A DNA stretch of 6,328 nucleotides from Betaproteobacteria bacterium (GTDB lineage Bacteria; Pseudomonadota; Gammaproteobacteria; Burkholderiales; SG8-39), in assembly GCA_019245555.1 (NCBI GenBank), contig JAFARH010000254.1, positions 1-6,328 on the forward strand, in the 5' to 3' direction. Every line of letters begins with the position of its first letter. The stretch's first letter is position 1. Below are positions 5,630 through 6,328 of this stretch, piece by piece. The translations under genes were made by a program, and so were the position numbers. The notes below the pieces were generated by a model. That model was not told the origin of the DNA, made no database searches, and worked only from the letters and a program-made list of their open reading frames with translations.

Positions 5630-6030
5630 TGGACCTCGCTGCGGTTATCCGGCCCGGAACGACCGGCACGGCAGACCTCGTCGTTGCTGAGGAGCACACC
5701 GCGCCGCGCGTCGGCAGCGGCGCGATCCATGTTCTTGCCACGCCGGTGATGATCAACGTGATCGAAGCCGCCGCGCTCGCCGCGGTGGAGCGGCTCCTGC
5801 CGCCGGGGCACCAGAGCCTCGGCACGGTGCTGAACGTCCGCCACATCGCCGCTACGCCGGTCGGCATGCGTGTCACCGCCACCGCCACGGTCCGGAAGGT
5901 GGAGGGGCGGACCATCCATTTCGACGTGGCCGCGCGCGACGAGCGCGAGCTCATCGGCGACGGCACGCACGAGCGCGTCGTCGTGAACGTCGAGAAGTTC
6001 GATCAGCGGGTGAAGCGCAAGCTCAGCTAG
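5629..6030 (+). CDS. FlK-type hotdog acyl-CoA thioesterase
   Basis: The 133-residue product matches fluoroacetyl-CoA thioesterase FlK (about 139 residues) in size and sequence. SLGTVLNVRHIAATPVG and GTHERVVVNVEKF align with FlK as I recall it. The catalytic triad maps as T38, E46 and H72, with the same spacings (8 and 26) as FlK T42, E50 and H76. G65 corresponds to FlK G69. The FlK lid residues F33 and F36 fall at G29 and A32 here, so fluoroacetyl-CoA selectivity is not expected. The protein probably hydrolyses some other small acyl-CoA in the cytoplasm as a hotdog dimer. The start ATG overlaps the GIN gene's TGA (TGATG), with no strong Shine-Dalgarno of its own, implying translation by coupling. 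A hairpin follows its stop. Confidence 0.9.
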   Translation: MDLAAVIRPGTTGTADLVVAEEHTAPRVGSGAIHVLATPVMINVIEAAALAAVERLLPPGHQSLGTVLNVRHIAATPVGMRVTATATVRKVEGRTIHFDVAARDERELIGDGTHERVVVNVEKFDQRVKRKLS

Positions 6031-6043
6031 TCGGCCGGACTAA

Positions 6044-6067
6044 GGCATGTGCCGGCCGGCACGTGCC
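6044..6067 (+). terminator. Hairpin closing the four-gene operon, probable terminator
   Basis: The arms at 6044-6053 and 6058-6067 give 10 pairs with one G-U and a GGCC loop. The core GTGCCGGCCGGCAC is a perfect 14-base palindrome. It lies 13 nt after the thioesterase stop. The following CGTTTCTCC is only a short T run, so intrinsic termination is plausible but weak. Confidence 0.5.
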
Positions 6068-6072
6068 CGTTT

Positions 6073-6153
6073 CTCCGCGATGTCGTTTCGGACCATCGCC
6101 GCCGGGGCGGGACGAAATCTTCGCGTCCCACACTCGCCGACTTCGATGCGGAG
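6073..6153 (+). promoter_or_regulatory. Structured leader that could mask the lipoprotein ribosome binding site
   Basis: CTCCGC (6073-6078) is complementary to GCGGAG (6148-6153), which contains the Shine-Dalgarno. GTCG (6082-6085) pairs with CGAC (6138-6141). An inner hairpin pairs GGGACG (6109-6114) with CGTCCC (6124-6129). The pieces nest in order, giving one long stem that would hide the GGAG. It is a hand-drawn fold and matches no riboswitch class I know. Confidence 0.3.
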
Positions 6154-6159
6154 ATCTCT

Positions 6160-6328
6160 ATGAATCGTTACTTGGTGGGCACGTTTGCGATGCTCGCGAC
6201 AATGCTCGTTTCCTGCGGCGGCGGTGATGGCGATGGCAAGAGCGGCGCCTCCGGAAGCGGCAGCACTTCGGCGGTTGCAGGAGCTCGGGTGGAGGAAACC
6301 GCGGCGACGTTCGGCGGCACGTGGACCG
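6160..6328 (+). CDS. N-terminal part of a lipoprotein, cut by the right edge
   Basis: Fifty-six codons are open to the window end. The start ATG has GGAG (6150-6153) 6 nt upstream. The product begins MNRYLVGTFAMLATMLVSC, a type II signal peptide with lipobox L16-V17-S18-C19, so it should be lipidated at C19 and anchored in the membrane. After Cys comes a flexible Gly/Ser/Asp stretch (GGGDGDGKSGASGSGSTS), typical of a tether, and then the start of a folded part ending ...TAATFGGTWT. Asp does not follow the Cys directly (Gly20), so no inner-membrane retention signal is apparent. The family cannot be named from this fragment. It is separated from the operon by a hairpin, so it probably has its own promoter, although I could not identify one. 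Confidence 0.8.
   Translation, partial: MNRYLVGTFAMLATMLVSCGGGDGDGKSGASGSGSTSAVAGARVEETAATFGGTWT

Overview
The window is GC-rich and densely coded. It looks like the chromosome of a proteobacterium, most likely betaproteobacterial (Burkholderiales-like). This is an inference from the gene families, codon use and Shine-Dalgarno style, and no rRNA or other taxonomic marker is present. I see no phage gene, transposase, CRISPR array or tRNA.

Layout, left to right. (1) Positions 1-149 hold the possible start of a minus-strand gene that runs off the left edge. (2) A plus-strand ROK-family sugar kinase follows, very close to E. coli fructokinase Mak. Its 5' end is abnormal: the codon that should be the start ATG reads ATC (243), and an in-frame TAG lies just upstream (237). 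(3) Converging on it, only 11 bp away, is a minus-strand type II NADH dehydrogenase-like flavoprotein (2377 to 1133). The short gap carries a REP-like TCTGACCCC sequence. (4) Divergent from that gene is a small secreted protein (2481-3062) built from two 74-residue repeats exactly 90 residues apart, each containing two degenerate EF-hand-like turns. A GC-rich hairpin with a TTCG loop follows it.

(5) The centre of the window is a tightly coupled four-gene plus-strand operon (3145-6030). It encodes a four-helix membrane histidine kinase of the LytS/AlgZ type, a LytTR response regulator, a secreted GIN-domain (DUF2807) protein with six regularly spaced S-G turns, and a hotdog thioesterase of the FlK type. 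Junctions overlap by 4, 4 and 1 nt (ATGA, GTGA, TGATG). Two hairpins with a GCCGGCCGG core bracket the operon.

(6) After a 129-nt structured spacer, a lipoprotein gene starts at 6160 and runs off the right edge.

How the parts may work together: the kinase and regulator form a complete signalling pair. Overlap with the GIN protein and thioesterase suggests that all four are made together, so a membrane or envelope signal may be linked to an exported beta-solenoid protein and an acyl-CoA hydrolase. That functional link is an inference from gene order. The kinase/NDH-2 half is ordinary metabolism. The most notable points are the damaged or non-canonical start of mak, the signalling/GIN/FlK operon, and the FlK homologue that keeps the catalytic triad but lacks the phenylalanine lid.
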